This document shows positions 1-7,617 of a DNA stretch of 13,406 nt, one piece after another (within the stretch, counting starts at the first letter, position 1; every line of letters starts with the position of its first letter). The translations under genes and the position numbers were made by a program. Source of the DNA: Pinguiococcus pyrenoidosus (Eukaryota > Sar > Pinguiophyceae > Pinguiochrysidales > Pinguiochrysidaceae); contig JAAMXY010000325.1 in NCBI GenBank assembly GCA_019677205.1, positions 801 through 14,206 of the forward strand. The letters are read 5' to 3'. The notes below the pieces were generated by a model. The model saw nothing but the letters and a program-made list of their open reading frames with translations, did not search any database and had not been told where the DNA came from.

Positions 1-690
1 ATTTTGACCACGAGCTACGACAAGACGGCGATGCTTTGGGACAGCGCCACGGGAAACATGGTGCAGATGCTCCAGCATCACAAGGGCCCCGTGCTGGACG
101 CCGACTGGAGATCGGACGACAAGCTCGCCACCTGCAGCGTGGATAGATCGGTGATGGTGTATAGTGTCGGCCGCTCCGCCGCGGACGCCACCTTCCTTGG
201 CCACGAGGACGAGGTGAACGCCATTCGATGGAAGCCCAGCGGCACGCTTCTGGCCAGCTGCTCGGACGACCACACCGTGAAGGTCTGGAGCTTGAGCCAG
301 GTCCACTGCATGGCCGACCTTCGCGGGCACGATGGCGAGGTCTTCACGCTGCAGTGGGGACCGGCCGAGAGCGACGCGTCGCACCTCCTCGCGACGGCAT
401 CGTTTGACGCGACCGTGAAGCTTTGGGATGTAGAAAAGGAAGAAGTGAGGTCGACCTTCAGGCGGCACCAGGGGGCTCTGAGCAGCCTCGCCTTCTCGCC
501 GAGCGGCGAGTACGTGGCCAGTGGGGGCCTGGACGGTGCGGTGTACCTCTGGAGTGTGAAGGAAGCGACCGTGGTCAAGAGCTATAGGGGAGAGGGCGAC
601 ATCTACGACATCTCGTGGAGCAACTCGGGAGACCTGCTTTCGGTGTGCTCGGCGCAGGGCGCCGCGGTGGTCCTGGATTTCCGCAGATGA
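1..690 (+). CDS. TBL1/TBLR1-like WD40 repeat co-repressor subunit, 3' part
   Basis: The reading frame is already open at base 1 and ends at TGA 688-690, so the 5' part lies outside the window. About 229 residues are visible and form a series of WD40 repeats. Each has a GH-type start and a WD-like end, for example DKTAMLW, DHTVKVWS, DATVKLWD and DGAVYLWS. The run HEDEVNAIRWKPSGTLLASC and the ending VLDFRR closely resemble the C-terminal propeller of TBL1X/TBL1XR1 (yeast Sif2). In animals and fungi these proteins are subunits of SMRT/NCoR- or Set3-type histone deacetylase complexes in the nucleus. The LisH/F-box-like N-terminus that would prove the family is not in the window. No intron occurs in these 690 bases, unlike most genes here. 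Its 3' end faces H2A.Z across 174 bases. A different seven-bladed WD40 protein is the main alternative. Confidence 0.85.
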   Translation: MLTTSYDKTAMLWDSATGNMVQMLQHHKGPVLDADWRSDDKLATCSVDRSVMVYSVGRSAADATFLGHEDEVNAIRWKPSGTLLASCSDDHTVKVWSLSQVHCMADLRGHDGEVFTLQWGPAESDASHLLATASFDATVKLWDVEKEEVRSTFRRHQGALSSLAFSPSGEYVASGGLDGAVYLWSVKEATVVKSYRGEGDIYDISWSNSGDLLSVCSAQGAAVVLDFRR

Positions 691-864
691 TGGAAGAAGG
701 CAACTTGATTCTATGTGTCTCTTGTCAAAGCTATTCGTAGCCTACTCCCGCAACGGCGCGAACACGAAAAGGCCGGCTCAGATTCATGGAGGTGGTTTTT
801 TGAAAAACCATTTTGTTGGAGGGGCGGAAGACCACCGTTGCAAAACCTGCGCCGCGCCGATCGT

Positions 865-1360
865 CTAGTGCTTCTTCTTGGAGCTCTTGTTGATGAGGCT
901 CTTGTGGATGTGGGGAATGACACCTCCGCCGGCGATGGTCGCCTTGATGAGGGTGTCCAGCTCCTCGTCACCACGAATGGCCAACTGCAAGTGCCTCGGA
1001 GTGATACGCTTCACTTTCAGGTCCTGCAATTCGCGCACGAGGCGCAGGCTTTAGTGCTCGGTTGCAACGGGGTACGAGACGAAGACAAGTGTGTACCTTG
1101 CACGCGTTTCCTGCAAGCTCGAGCACCTCGGCGGCGAGGTACTCCAGGATGGCTGCCGTGTACACGGCCGCGGTGGCACCAACACGCTGCTGGGACTGCA
1201 CCGAGCTCTTCAGGAAACGGTGGATACGGCCGACCGGGAACTGCAGGCCAGCCCGGCTGGACCGGCTTTGCGGCGCCTTCTTGGAGGTCGCCGCCTTTCC
1301 TCCCTTTCCTCCCTTTCCTCCTTTTCCTCCCTTGCCGCCTTTGCCGCCTTTTCCAGACAT
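865..1360 (-). CDS. Histone H2A.Z, two exons
   Basis: Exon 1 runs 1360-1097 (88 codons), then a 73-base GT-AG intron (1096-1024), then exon 2 at 1023-865 ending in TAG, giving 140 aa. Splicing joins LELAGNACK to [13 protein letters not shown] exactly as the histone fold requires. The signatures [17 protein letters not shown] and [16 protein letters not shown] mark the H2A.Z variant rather than canonical H2A, which has an N-K instead of D-T in this loop and lacks the GGGVIPHIH tail. H2A.Z replaces H2A in nucleosomes near promoters. The N-terminal tail is MSGK followed by six GGK units (residues 5-22), all potential acetylation sites. The tail ends KSSKKKH, with no SQ motif of the H2A.X type. 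The gene is divergent from the CABCOC1-like gene, and the promoter between them has E2F-like motifs. The identification is secure. Confidence 0.97.
1295..1348 (-). repeat. Six tandem 9-base units encoding GGK in the H2A.Z tail
   Basis: Codons 5-22 of H2A.Z are six consecutive GGK triplets. The DNA units differ in their glycine and lysine codons (GGC/GGA, AAA/AAG). The array is therefore not a perfectly fresh duplication, though units 4-6 are nearly identical. On the plus strand it reads as a CT-rich tract. It can expand or contract by slippage in whole 9-base steps without breaking the frame. Confidence 0.9.
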
Positions 1361-1402
1361 GATCCTAGCTGCGAAGCGTACGTCTGCTCTGCGACGTGTG
1401 AA

Positions 1403-1412
1403 CGGTTAACCG
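1403..1412. promoter_or_regulatory. Perfect palindrome containing an AACGG (MYB/MSA-like) core
   Basis: CGGTTAACCG reads identically on both strands and sits about 45 bases upstream of the H2A.Z start. The surrounding AACGGTTA matches the core of the plant mitosis-specific activator (MSA) element bound by three-repeat MYB proteins. That a MYB factor uses it here is inference. Confidence 0.35.
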
Positions 1413-1455
1413 AGTGTGAGCGTCGCCACCCGATGAGACAGACGAAATGGGTCGC

Positions 1456-1463
1456 GCGGGAAA
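1456..1463 (+). promoter_or_regulatory. E2F-like site GCGGGAAA upstream of H2A.Z
   Basis: It matches the E2F/DP consensus TTTSSCGC read on the opposite strand (TTTCCCGC). It lies about 96 bases upstream of the H2A.Z ATG, a usual position for an S-phase control site. Confidence 0.45.
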
Positions 1464-1705
1464 ACAAACCTCCGCGGCCTCGTTGGGGACAAACAGACGT
1501 TGAGTATGAAAAAGGTATTGGGATAGGATCATTTTCTGCATGTATGATCCAGAAACGGCTGCGGACCCGCCAAAAGCAACGGCCGACTTGAAGCCAAAGT
1601 TTTATTTTCCAGTAGCAAACGCGAGGATGACGGAAAGCAAAATCCTCGAAGAACTGAATTATCCAATGGGAGGAGCCGCGCGATCTTCGTTCGCATACAG
1701 TTCTT

Positions 1706-1719
1706 ACAGTATATACTGT
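1706..1719. promoter_or_regulatory. 14-base perfect palindrome with TATATA core
   Basis: ACAGTATATACTGT is its own reverse complement. It may act as a dimer-binding operator or as a TATA-like element for either direction. It lies about 185 bases from the nearest candidate start of the plus-strand gene and about 345 from H2A.Z. Confidence 0.35.
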
Positions 1720-1747
1720 CCCTGCGAGAAGAAACGACGCGGCATTC

Positions 1748-1768
1748 GCGCCAAAATTTGCGCCAAAA
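1748..1768 (+). promoter_or_regulatory. Tandem pair of E2F-like sites (GCGCCAAAA twice, 12-base spacing)
   Basis: GCGCCAAAA occurs at 1748-1756 and again at 1760-1768 in the same orientation. Both match the E2F consensus GCGSSAAA. The start-to-start spacing is 12 bases, a little over one helical turn. A further GCGCCAAA lies at 1910-1917, and a weaker CCGCCAAA at 1567-1574. The clustering makes chance less likely than for a single octamer. Confidence 0.5.
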
Positions 1769-1903
1769 CTGCACCGCCTTCTCTCCCCATCTATCGTCTA
1801 CTCCCAGCGAAGCGCGGCGAGTTTTGCACTCCTCATTTCAAGTTTCTGTGCGCAATCGCGCTGGATCCTCAACTGATACGCGTGCAGCTCTTCCCAAGAA
1901 AGA

Positions 1904-2883
1904 AATGGTGCGCCAAATTGCACTTGAGCGCAAAGTTTCGCAGAATGATGATGATGTTCTCGCGTTAGGTGGACTCAGTGCTCTGGAAGGGCCTCTCAGA
2001 GAGTCAGCTTCTCGATCTGGAAGCCACGACGGAGCCAGAGATGTGCAGAGAGTACGGATATTCCAAGAACGCCTGCCTATTCCATAGTTTCTCACGAATC
2101 TCTTCACCGTAGACTTCTCCGTTCGTTCTTCGATCTCTCTAAAGAGGCGGATGACAAAGTTCGAGGAGTACTGGTGAATTGCAAGGAGGCACATGCTGCA
2201 ACGAGCAACAGGAAGTCAAGTCTGATCTTCTGTCTGGAAACCTTGGTGTAGGAGGACTTCTACTTCTACAACTACGCGTTTGGCCGCGACGCAGCGTTTA
2301 ATCTTCGGAAACTCAGCGTCTTTATGGAGATCATGCACCAGCTGCTTCTCTGGGATACGCAGGAGCAAAGCGGCTACAATGACAGTGCCAGCAGCTTTGA
2401 AAGGTGCTGGCAACCGTGTGAACCCGTGCCGAAAGCTGCGCTGATTCGCGGTGCTGCAGGTTCAAAGCACTGCTCTTCCTTCATAGCGTGGAACGGTCAC
2501 CCAAGAGGTGAGACATGGTATCGTGCTCACCGTCTCTACCTTGCACGATGCCCTGACATGTTTCTTGTTTTTTCTTTCCTTGTTTCTGTTTGCGTGTGGC
2601 AGCACGGGGATCTTTACCAGAGACGATGCGCACAAGGTTGTCGATTTCGTCCTTGATTCCTACTATCGGCATTACATGGTGTACAAATGCATCTTCACGG
2701 GAAAGGTTTGGAGCATGAAAGGATTTTCTCGGCATTGCCACAACTGCTTTGACGCGTGCCCCTCCTCAGGCTCGCACGGTCCTGCAGCAGTCAGGCAGCA
2801 GCGGGACGGCCGAGCAAGAGCAGCAGAGCCCGCCCGACGACGGCCTTTTGCCGGAAGAGCCGGACTCCACCGGCGAATTCTAG
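1904..2883 (+). CDS. CABCOC1 (DUF4464)-like cilium-associated protein, multi-exon
   Basis: I assembled the exons from splice signals and frame: 1969-2051, 2113-2173, 2252-2403, 2460-2507, 2603-2705 and 2770-2883 (TAG). The introns are 61, 78, 56, 95 and 64 bases, all GT-AG, and every junction keeps the frame. The 186 codons from 1969 include SESQLLDLEATTEPEMCREL, then EDFYFYNYAFGRDAAFNLRK, and DDAHKVVDFVLDSYYRHY. The tail is low-complexity and acidic, ending DSTGEF. The DFYFYNYAFG, F-M-x-L-x-x-LL and HKVVDFVLDSYYRHYMVYK pattern recalls human C10orf107/CABCOC1, a cilium-associated calcium-binding coiled-coil protein. This match is from memory. The start is uncertain: ATG 1904-1906 followed directly by a 62-base intron (1907-1968) fits, giving 187 aa, but an upstream exon is possible. 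Gene existence is well supported; the name is moderate. Confidence 0.7.
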
Positions 2884-3609
2884 AACTTCGTCAGCACTTT
2901 CCGTCCGTATGGGCCTGGCGCATACTCAGCAGAAGGTGCTTGGCGCATACACAGCAAAAGGTGCCGCGTCGCGCTCGATGCCCAGATGCCACGGAGAATG
3001 GAGAGGGGCATCATGGGTGACGCAGCTGTTCTCTTGATTCGCAGAGCCGGAACCTCGCCTCCATGCCGAGCACGGCGGTCAACAAGCGCGAGGCGGGAGC
3101 TCAAGGGTGAACCGAAGCTTTCATCGCCCCGTGTTGGAAGACGCGTTCGACCCCGATGAAAGCCAGTGCATGATAGGACGCTTCGCGAAGACGGGCTTGC
3201 TTGCAGGGAGCATGAAGGAACGGAAGGAGCTCCAGTACTGGGACTGCCTGGCCTGGACGGCGCAGTGCCGACCAATCACACGAAGAAGCTCAGAAGAAGC
3301 AGCACGCTTGTCCACAGAGCGACCGCACGATGCTGATGTCGATTCATGCTTCTTTGATAGTGGCAAGGACGCGCACGGAAGGCCTTCTGCGTTTGGCCAA
3401 GAGCCATCGGTGCGGATATGTATCGCGGGCCCTTCCAACGGACTGGTTTGCACCGACTACACCCTTACATGTCAATGGCACTTTTCGCGTCAACGGCCGA
3501 CGAATGACACCAGAAAAAAACGTAAGGCACTGCAAAAGAACGAGGCTTCATTCCTTCTGTCGGACGCCGGCTTCCACCAAAGGCACTATAAGAAGCATCG
3601 GGAGAAGCC
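2884..3609. other. Convergent interval between CABCOC1-like and ISWI genes
   Basis: These 726 bases lie between two genes that end facing each other, so two 3' UTRs are expected. I see no family-level gene. Just after the TAG at 2881-2883 the same frame continues with a protein-like stretch (NFVSTFRPYGPGAYSAE) up to an AAG|GT signal. Possible further splice signals lie at 3044 (acceptor), 3107 (donor) and 3206 (acceptor). A 168-codon open frame ends at 3613 but lacks protein-like composition. Confidence 0.5.
2916..2965 (+). repeat. 25-base tandem duplication, two copies
   Basis: Bases 2916-2940 and 2941-2965 both begin TGGCGCATAC and continue with a CAGCA-AAGGTGC pattern, differing at three positions. 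The 25-base unit is not a multiple of three, so the duplication would break any frame through it. It copies an AAGGTGC sequence that resembles a splice donor. Confidence 0.8.
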
Positions 3610-6600
3610 TTAGCGTGTGCGCTTTCTCGGCCTGCTCGACGAAGACGCGCCACCATCTGCGGATTGACGCTTGCCTCTCCCGCGTGAATCCGAGCCTTCA
3701 AATTCTTCATTCTCCTTCTCGATCACACGGATGAGGGTGTCACACCGGCGTTGGATCTCATTTACATTGCGCGACTTGAAGTACCAATCAAAGCGGAACT
3801 GCCAGGCACGGCGTATCTCTAGACGAATCCGCTCCCATTCGCCGTATCCGTGGCGGTGCATCATGTTGATGAGGAAGACGTCCTCCTCCAGCGTGTACAT
3901 CTTGCCCTTGTTTCCGTTGTAGTTGATGGACATCAGCCGCCAAGGGTCCGGGTGCCGCGCGACCTTCACATCCAGGGCGTGCTTGATTTCCTTCAGCCGA
4001 GCGATGCGACGCTCGCCTTTCTCGATGCGCTCCAGAATCTTCGGGTGCTCCGGAAGCTCCTCGTAGCGAGTCCAAAAAGTGGTGTAGTACCGAGCGATAT
4101 CCTCTTCGGTCTTACCCGTCTCGAGGGACACTTCTCGAACGATGAGATCGACGTCTTCGCGACCGTGGCGCTCCATGGCGCTGACGAAGCTTTTGAAGTC
4201 CTTCTTGGTCCAGTGCCCAAAGGACTCCTCGATGAGCTCCTGCTTCTCCTGGCGCAGCTCGTCGCTCAGCTCGTAGTCGCCTTCCTCCAGCTCCATTTCG
4301 AGGTCTTCGATCTTCTTCCGCGTCCCTTCGTCCGGAATCTGGCCCGCAGCCACCGCCCTGCGCTCCTTGCTTTCCTTCTTTCGAAGCTCCTTCAAGATCT
4401 GCACCGTCTGCTGCTTCTTGTCCGCCAGCGCGAACTCCTTCTGCTGGATCTGCTCCAAGCGCCCGCGGTTGTAGAACTGAAAGTCCTGCATCGTGAGGCC
4501 CCGGCGCTTCCGGTCCCCCGTCCGGCCGCGCCCGGAGCCAGCCTGCAGCGCGTCGCGAAAGTACTCGTCGACGTCGTAGTTCCGCTTGCGCTCTCGCTGC
4601 GCCAGGTTGATGAAGTTGCCTCCGCCCTTCTTCTTCTTGTAGTCGGCGCCTTCGAACTCGAAGAGCGACGTGTCGCCTTCCTCGGTCACGAGGCTGAAGT
4701 TGGCCAGGCTGTGCTGCATGTCCTGCTTGATGCGATCCTGCTCTTCCTTGGTGCGCTCTTCGCCATGCTTCAGCAGCGCGTCGATGTCTTCGTCCGTCAA
4801 CGTACCCTCCTTCGACTGCATGATCTGCTCGGCGCCGAAGCGCACCATGGTCATCAGCTCGTCCTTGGCGAGTTGCGAGTTCTTGTCCGCGAGGCGGCCC
4901 TGCTGAATCACCGCCGCGTCGAGGAAGAGCTTCCTCTCCGCGCGCTCAATGATCTTCTCCTCCACCGTGCCCTCGGTCACGAAGCGGAACACCCGCACGG
5001 GCTTGGTCTGCCCGATGCGGTGCGCGCGGTCCATGGCTTGCAGATCCATCTGCGGGTTCCAGTCCGAGTCATACAGCACGACAATGTCTGCGGTATTCAG
5101 GTTGATCCCAAGGCCGCCGGCTCGCGTACTCAGCAGAAAGGCGAAGTACGGAGACTCCGGGGCATTGAACTCGTCCATTTGCCGGTCGCGGTCCTCGGAC
5201 GAGGTGCTCCCGTCGATGCGACAGTATCGATGGCCGAAGAGCTGCATCACGTCTTCCAGGATGTCCAGCATCCTCGTCATCTGGCAGAAGATGAGCACCC
5301 GGGAGCCCTGAGCGCGCAGCTTGGGCAGGAGCTTGCTCAGCAGCGTCATCTTGCCGCAGTTCGTCCACAGGTGCGGCCCATTGGTGTACGGCGGTCCGGG
5401 CTCCGCACCTTCAAAGAGATACGGGTGGTTGCAGACCTTCCTCAGCTGCATCAAGATGTTCAGCATCTGCACTTTCGAAGGGCCTCCCAAGCTGTTCAAG
5501 TAGATCGCCTCCTTCGACAGGATGTTCGTGTACATCTCGCGCTGCATGGCCGACATGCCGATGAACAGCTTCGTCTCGGTCTTGGGCGGCAGCTCCTTCT
5601 CGACGTCCTTCTTCACCCGCCGCAGCATGAAGGGCTTCAAGACGGTGTGCAGCTTGCGGACCACGTTCTCCTTCCCGCCCTCGTCGGAAAGGTTGAACCA
5701 TTCGTCGAAGACGTCGGCCGAGTCGAAGACCTCCGGCAGGAGGAAGTTCAGCAGCGCCCAGAGCTCGTGGAGATTGTTCTGTAGCGGCGTGCCGGTGATC
5801 AGGAGCCGGCTCTGGACCTTGAAGAGGCGGACCACCTTGCTGAGGCTGGAGTTCTCGTTCTTGATGCGATGCGCTTCGTCGATGATCAAAAACCGCCACG
5901 GAACCTTGCACAGGGAGCTCTTCTCCCGCAGGACGCTTTCATAGCTCGTGACGAGCACATCGAACTGGCCGGGGCGCATGTCCTGGATGAGGATGCGCTT
6001 CCGCTCCGCCTTGCTCCCCAGCAGCTTGAGCGTCCGGATCTCGGGGCACCAGCGCGCGAACTCGCGCATCCAGTTGCCGCACACGGTCTTCGGAACGATC
6101 ACGATGTGCGGGCCGGTGTTCTTCCGCGCTTCGCGCAGGTAGGCGAGGAGGCTGATCGTCTGCAGCGTCTTCCCCAAACCCATTTCGTCCGCCAGGATGC
6201 CGTTGACGCCGTTGTCGTGCAGGCGGATCATCCAGTTCAGCCCCTCCAGCTGGTATGGGCGCATCTTCCCATGCTTGATGATGCTCGGCTGGCGATCCAG
6301 GCGGGTGACGCGCTGCTTCGACAGCGCATTGGCCATGAGCGCCGCGTCCTCCGCGGCTTCAGACATCCTTGTGCGCCCAGCGCTCTTGGCTTTCTTCTTG
6401 CCCTTCTTGCCCCCCTACGCAAACGCCCCGAGGTTAGACTCGTTCGCTGCCGCACCACCCATAGCATCACGCGCATCACACACAAACGCTTTCTTACCGC
6501 CGAGGTGTCCTCGCGACCGACCAGGAAATGTGCGAAGACCTCGCTCTGCGCCATCAGATACTGCAGCAGCTTCTCGCGCTTGCGCTCTTCGCTCTCGGGC

Positions 6601-7272
6601 GGAGCTTGGTCGGCTTGGAACGTCTTGGGCTGTTCCCCGGTTTCCTCTTGCTGGTCGACCGGCGCCGATTCCGGCGTCTGCGACTCCACTTCCGACTCGC
6701 CCTCCTTCGCGAAGGTCTCTCGGAGCTTGGCCAGACGCTCCGCTTGCTCTTTGCGCACATCTTCCTCGTCCTGGGTGGCCTCTGAGCCGTCCGCGACGCC
6801 GGTCCAGGCCTGCAGAAGCTTTGAGTTAGACGCGGTGCTTCGTCCACAGCCACTGCATCTACAGAAACGGTCGTCAAGGTCTCGAGGATCTTCACAGATG
6901 AGAGCCGGCACTCTTTCCCAAAAAAAAGGGAGCCAAGAGCGACCAGCAGCAACGGGACTGCCGCGGTGGAAAGCCGCTGCGTTCTGGTCCATTCCATTCC
7001 TGAATTTCCAACGAATTCCGCACGTGCGCTCTTCTATGGATGCAGGTCCGGCACAACATCCGCAGCGGTGTGGAGCGGGAATCTACCTGGGCGGCTTCGG
7101 CGCCCCCGTCCTCTTCGTCGTCCTCCTCGGGCTCGTCGTCACTGGAGAGCAGATCCTCGTCCGCTTCCGTCGACTCCGGTGCGTCCGTCGGCGTGGCGCC
7201 AGTCTCCGCTTTGGCCTCGACCTCTGCCTCCTGGGGCGTATCGACAACCTCGGGCGCCTCTTCACTTTCCAT
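3610..7272 (-). CDS. ISWI-type SNF2 chromatin-remodeling ATPase (SMARCA5/SNF2H-like)
   Basis: Three exons: 7272-7087 (62 codons, acidic, S/E/D-rich), 6809-6498 (104 codons) and 6414-3610 (ending TAA), totalling 1100 aa. The introns are 277 and 83 bases, GT-AG, phase 0. ISWI slides and spaces nucleosomes in the nucleus using ATP. Before the ATPase is LLQYLMAQSEVFAHFL, the conserved ISWI pre-ATPase motif, then a basic run GGKKGKKKAKS. ATPase motifs are DEMGLGKT (about 242-249), DEAH (345-348), TGTPLQNN (motif III), STRAGGLGINL (about 595-605) and DRAHRIGQ (about 628-635). The C-terminus has the HAND region, a SANT domain (GHWTKKDFKSF, about 915-970) and a SLIDE domain (YTLEEDVFLINMMHRHGYGEW, about 1017-1080). 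That set separates ISWI from CHD and SWI2/SNF2. Family size is usually 1000-1060 aa. The start has acidic residues at once, and no upstream ATG fits better. It faces the carrier gene head to head. Confidence 0.96.
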
Positions 7273-7332
7273 GGTGACTTCTGCAGGCGCGCGGCGGCTG
7301 AAAAAGGCCGTGTGCATCACAGAGTGCAGCAT

Positions 7333-7379
7333 CCTATTCAAATAGTTTATCTAAAATTATAAACAATATTAAGAGAATC
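7333..7379. promoter_or_regulatory. AT-rich island in divergent promoter
   Basis: About 47 bases are overwhelmingly A and T (runs such as AAATAGTTTATCTAAAATTA) in an otherwise GC-rich window. They lie about 60-110 bases upstream of the ISWI start. Such stretches exclude nucleosomes and often mark core promoters; the role here is inferred. Confidence 0.45.
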
Positions 7380-7435
7380 ACGTTCAAACGTTTCTGTAAC
7401 TTTTTACAATGGCCTCGCAGTTCGAAAACCGGCGT

Positions 7436-7445
7436 GGCGGGAAAA
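7436..7445 (+). promoter_or_regulatory. E2F-like site GGCGGGAAAA
   Basis: The reverse strand reads TTTTCCCGCC, one of the best matches to the E2F/DP consensus. It lies about 164 bases upstream of the ISWI ATG and about 172 upstream of the carrier ATG. Confidence 0.5.
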
Positions 7446-7617
7446 CTTTGGATCTGGAGCTGCTTCGATCCTGCACACACGCAATATCGCTCCGGTGCCA
7501 TCTCCCAGTCAGCTGACCAGCGACCATCAGCGCTTCGGCTCTCCGCCGCTGCACTTGCATGGGCGCCGACTCTCGCAGCATGCGAAATTTTGCTGTCTAT
7601 TAGGTTCACATCTCTCC

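Larger units (their letters stand above)
1361..1903. promoter_or_regulatory. Divergent promoter region between H2A.Z (-) and the CABCOC1-like gene (+)
   Basis: These 543 bases separate two start codons pointing away from each other. They hold several E2F-like octamers, an AACGGTTA element inside a 10-base palindrome, a CCAAT pentamer at 1663-1667 and a 14-base palindrome with a TATATA core. Open frames run through parts of it, but none has convincing protein-like composition. I read it as 5' UTRs plus a shared promoter. A small 5' exon of the plus-strand gene may also lie here, since that gene's start is not settled. Confidence 0.6.
7273..7617. promoter_or_regulatory. Divergent promoter between ISWI (-) and the mitochondrial carrier (+)
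   Basis: These 345 bases lie between two outward-facing start codons. They contain an AT-rich island (7333-7379) and an E2F-like GGCGGGAAAA at 7436-7445. A frame in line with the carrier is open from an ATG at 7495, so a 41-residue N-terminal extension cannot be excluded. Its composition is unlike the carrier's, and carriers of this class normally lack one. Confidence 0.6.

Noticed and set aside
715-1362. A 215-codon plus-strand open frame
   Set aside because: It covers the H2A.Z gene in antisense; its PPFLPFLPF end is just the reverse of the GGK repeat.
1540-1968. A 142-codon plus-strand frame as the 5' exon of the cilium-like gene
   Set aside because: It is in frame with the exon at 1969 but ends in TAG exactly at the acceptor. 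Most of it overlaps promoter-like motifs and lacks protein character. Only its last part (up to a possible donor at 1881) remains a weak alternative.
2881-2883. TAG read as a sense codon (altered genetic code)
   Set aside because: H2A.Z, the glycosyltransferase and the transporter all end properly at TAG, and TGA and TAA also end genes here.
3107-3613. A 168-codon plus-strand open frame between the cilium-like gene and ISWI
   Set aside because: Rich in Cys, Trp and His with no repeat, motif or family feel. It crosses plausible splice signals and ends inside the ISWI stop region.
3850-5784. A 644-codon open frame on the plus strand
   Set aside because: It lies fully antisense to the ISWI ATPase exon. 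Its leucine-, histidine- and arginine-rich composition is what the reverse of GC-rich ISWI codons gives, and no domain is visible.
5869-7362. A 497-codon plus-strand open frame
   Set aside because: Antisense to ISWI exons 1-3 and both introns, with no family resemblance; an effect of codon bias.
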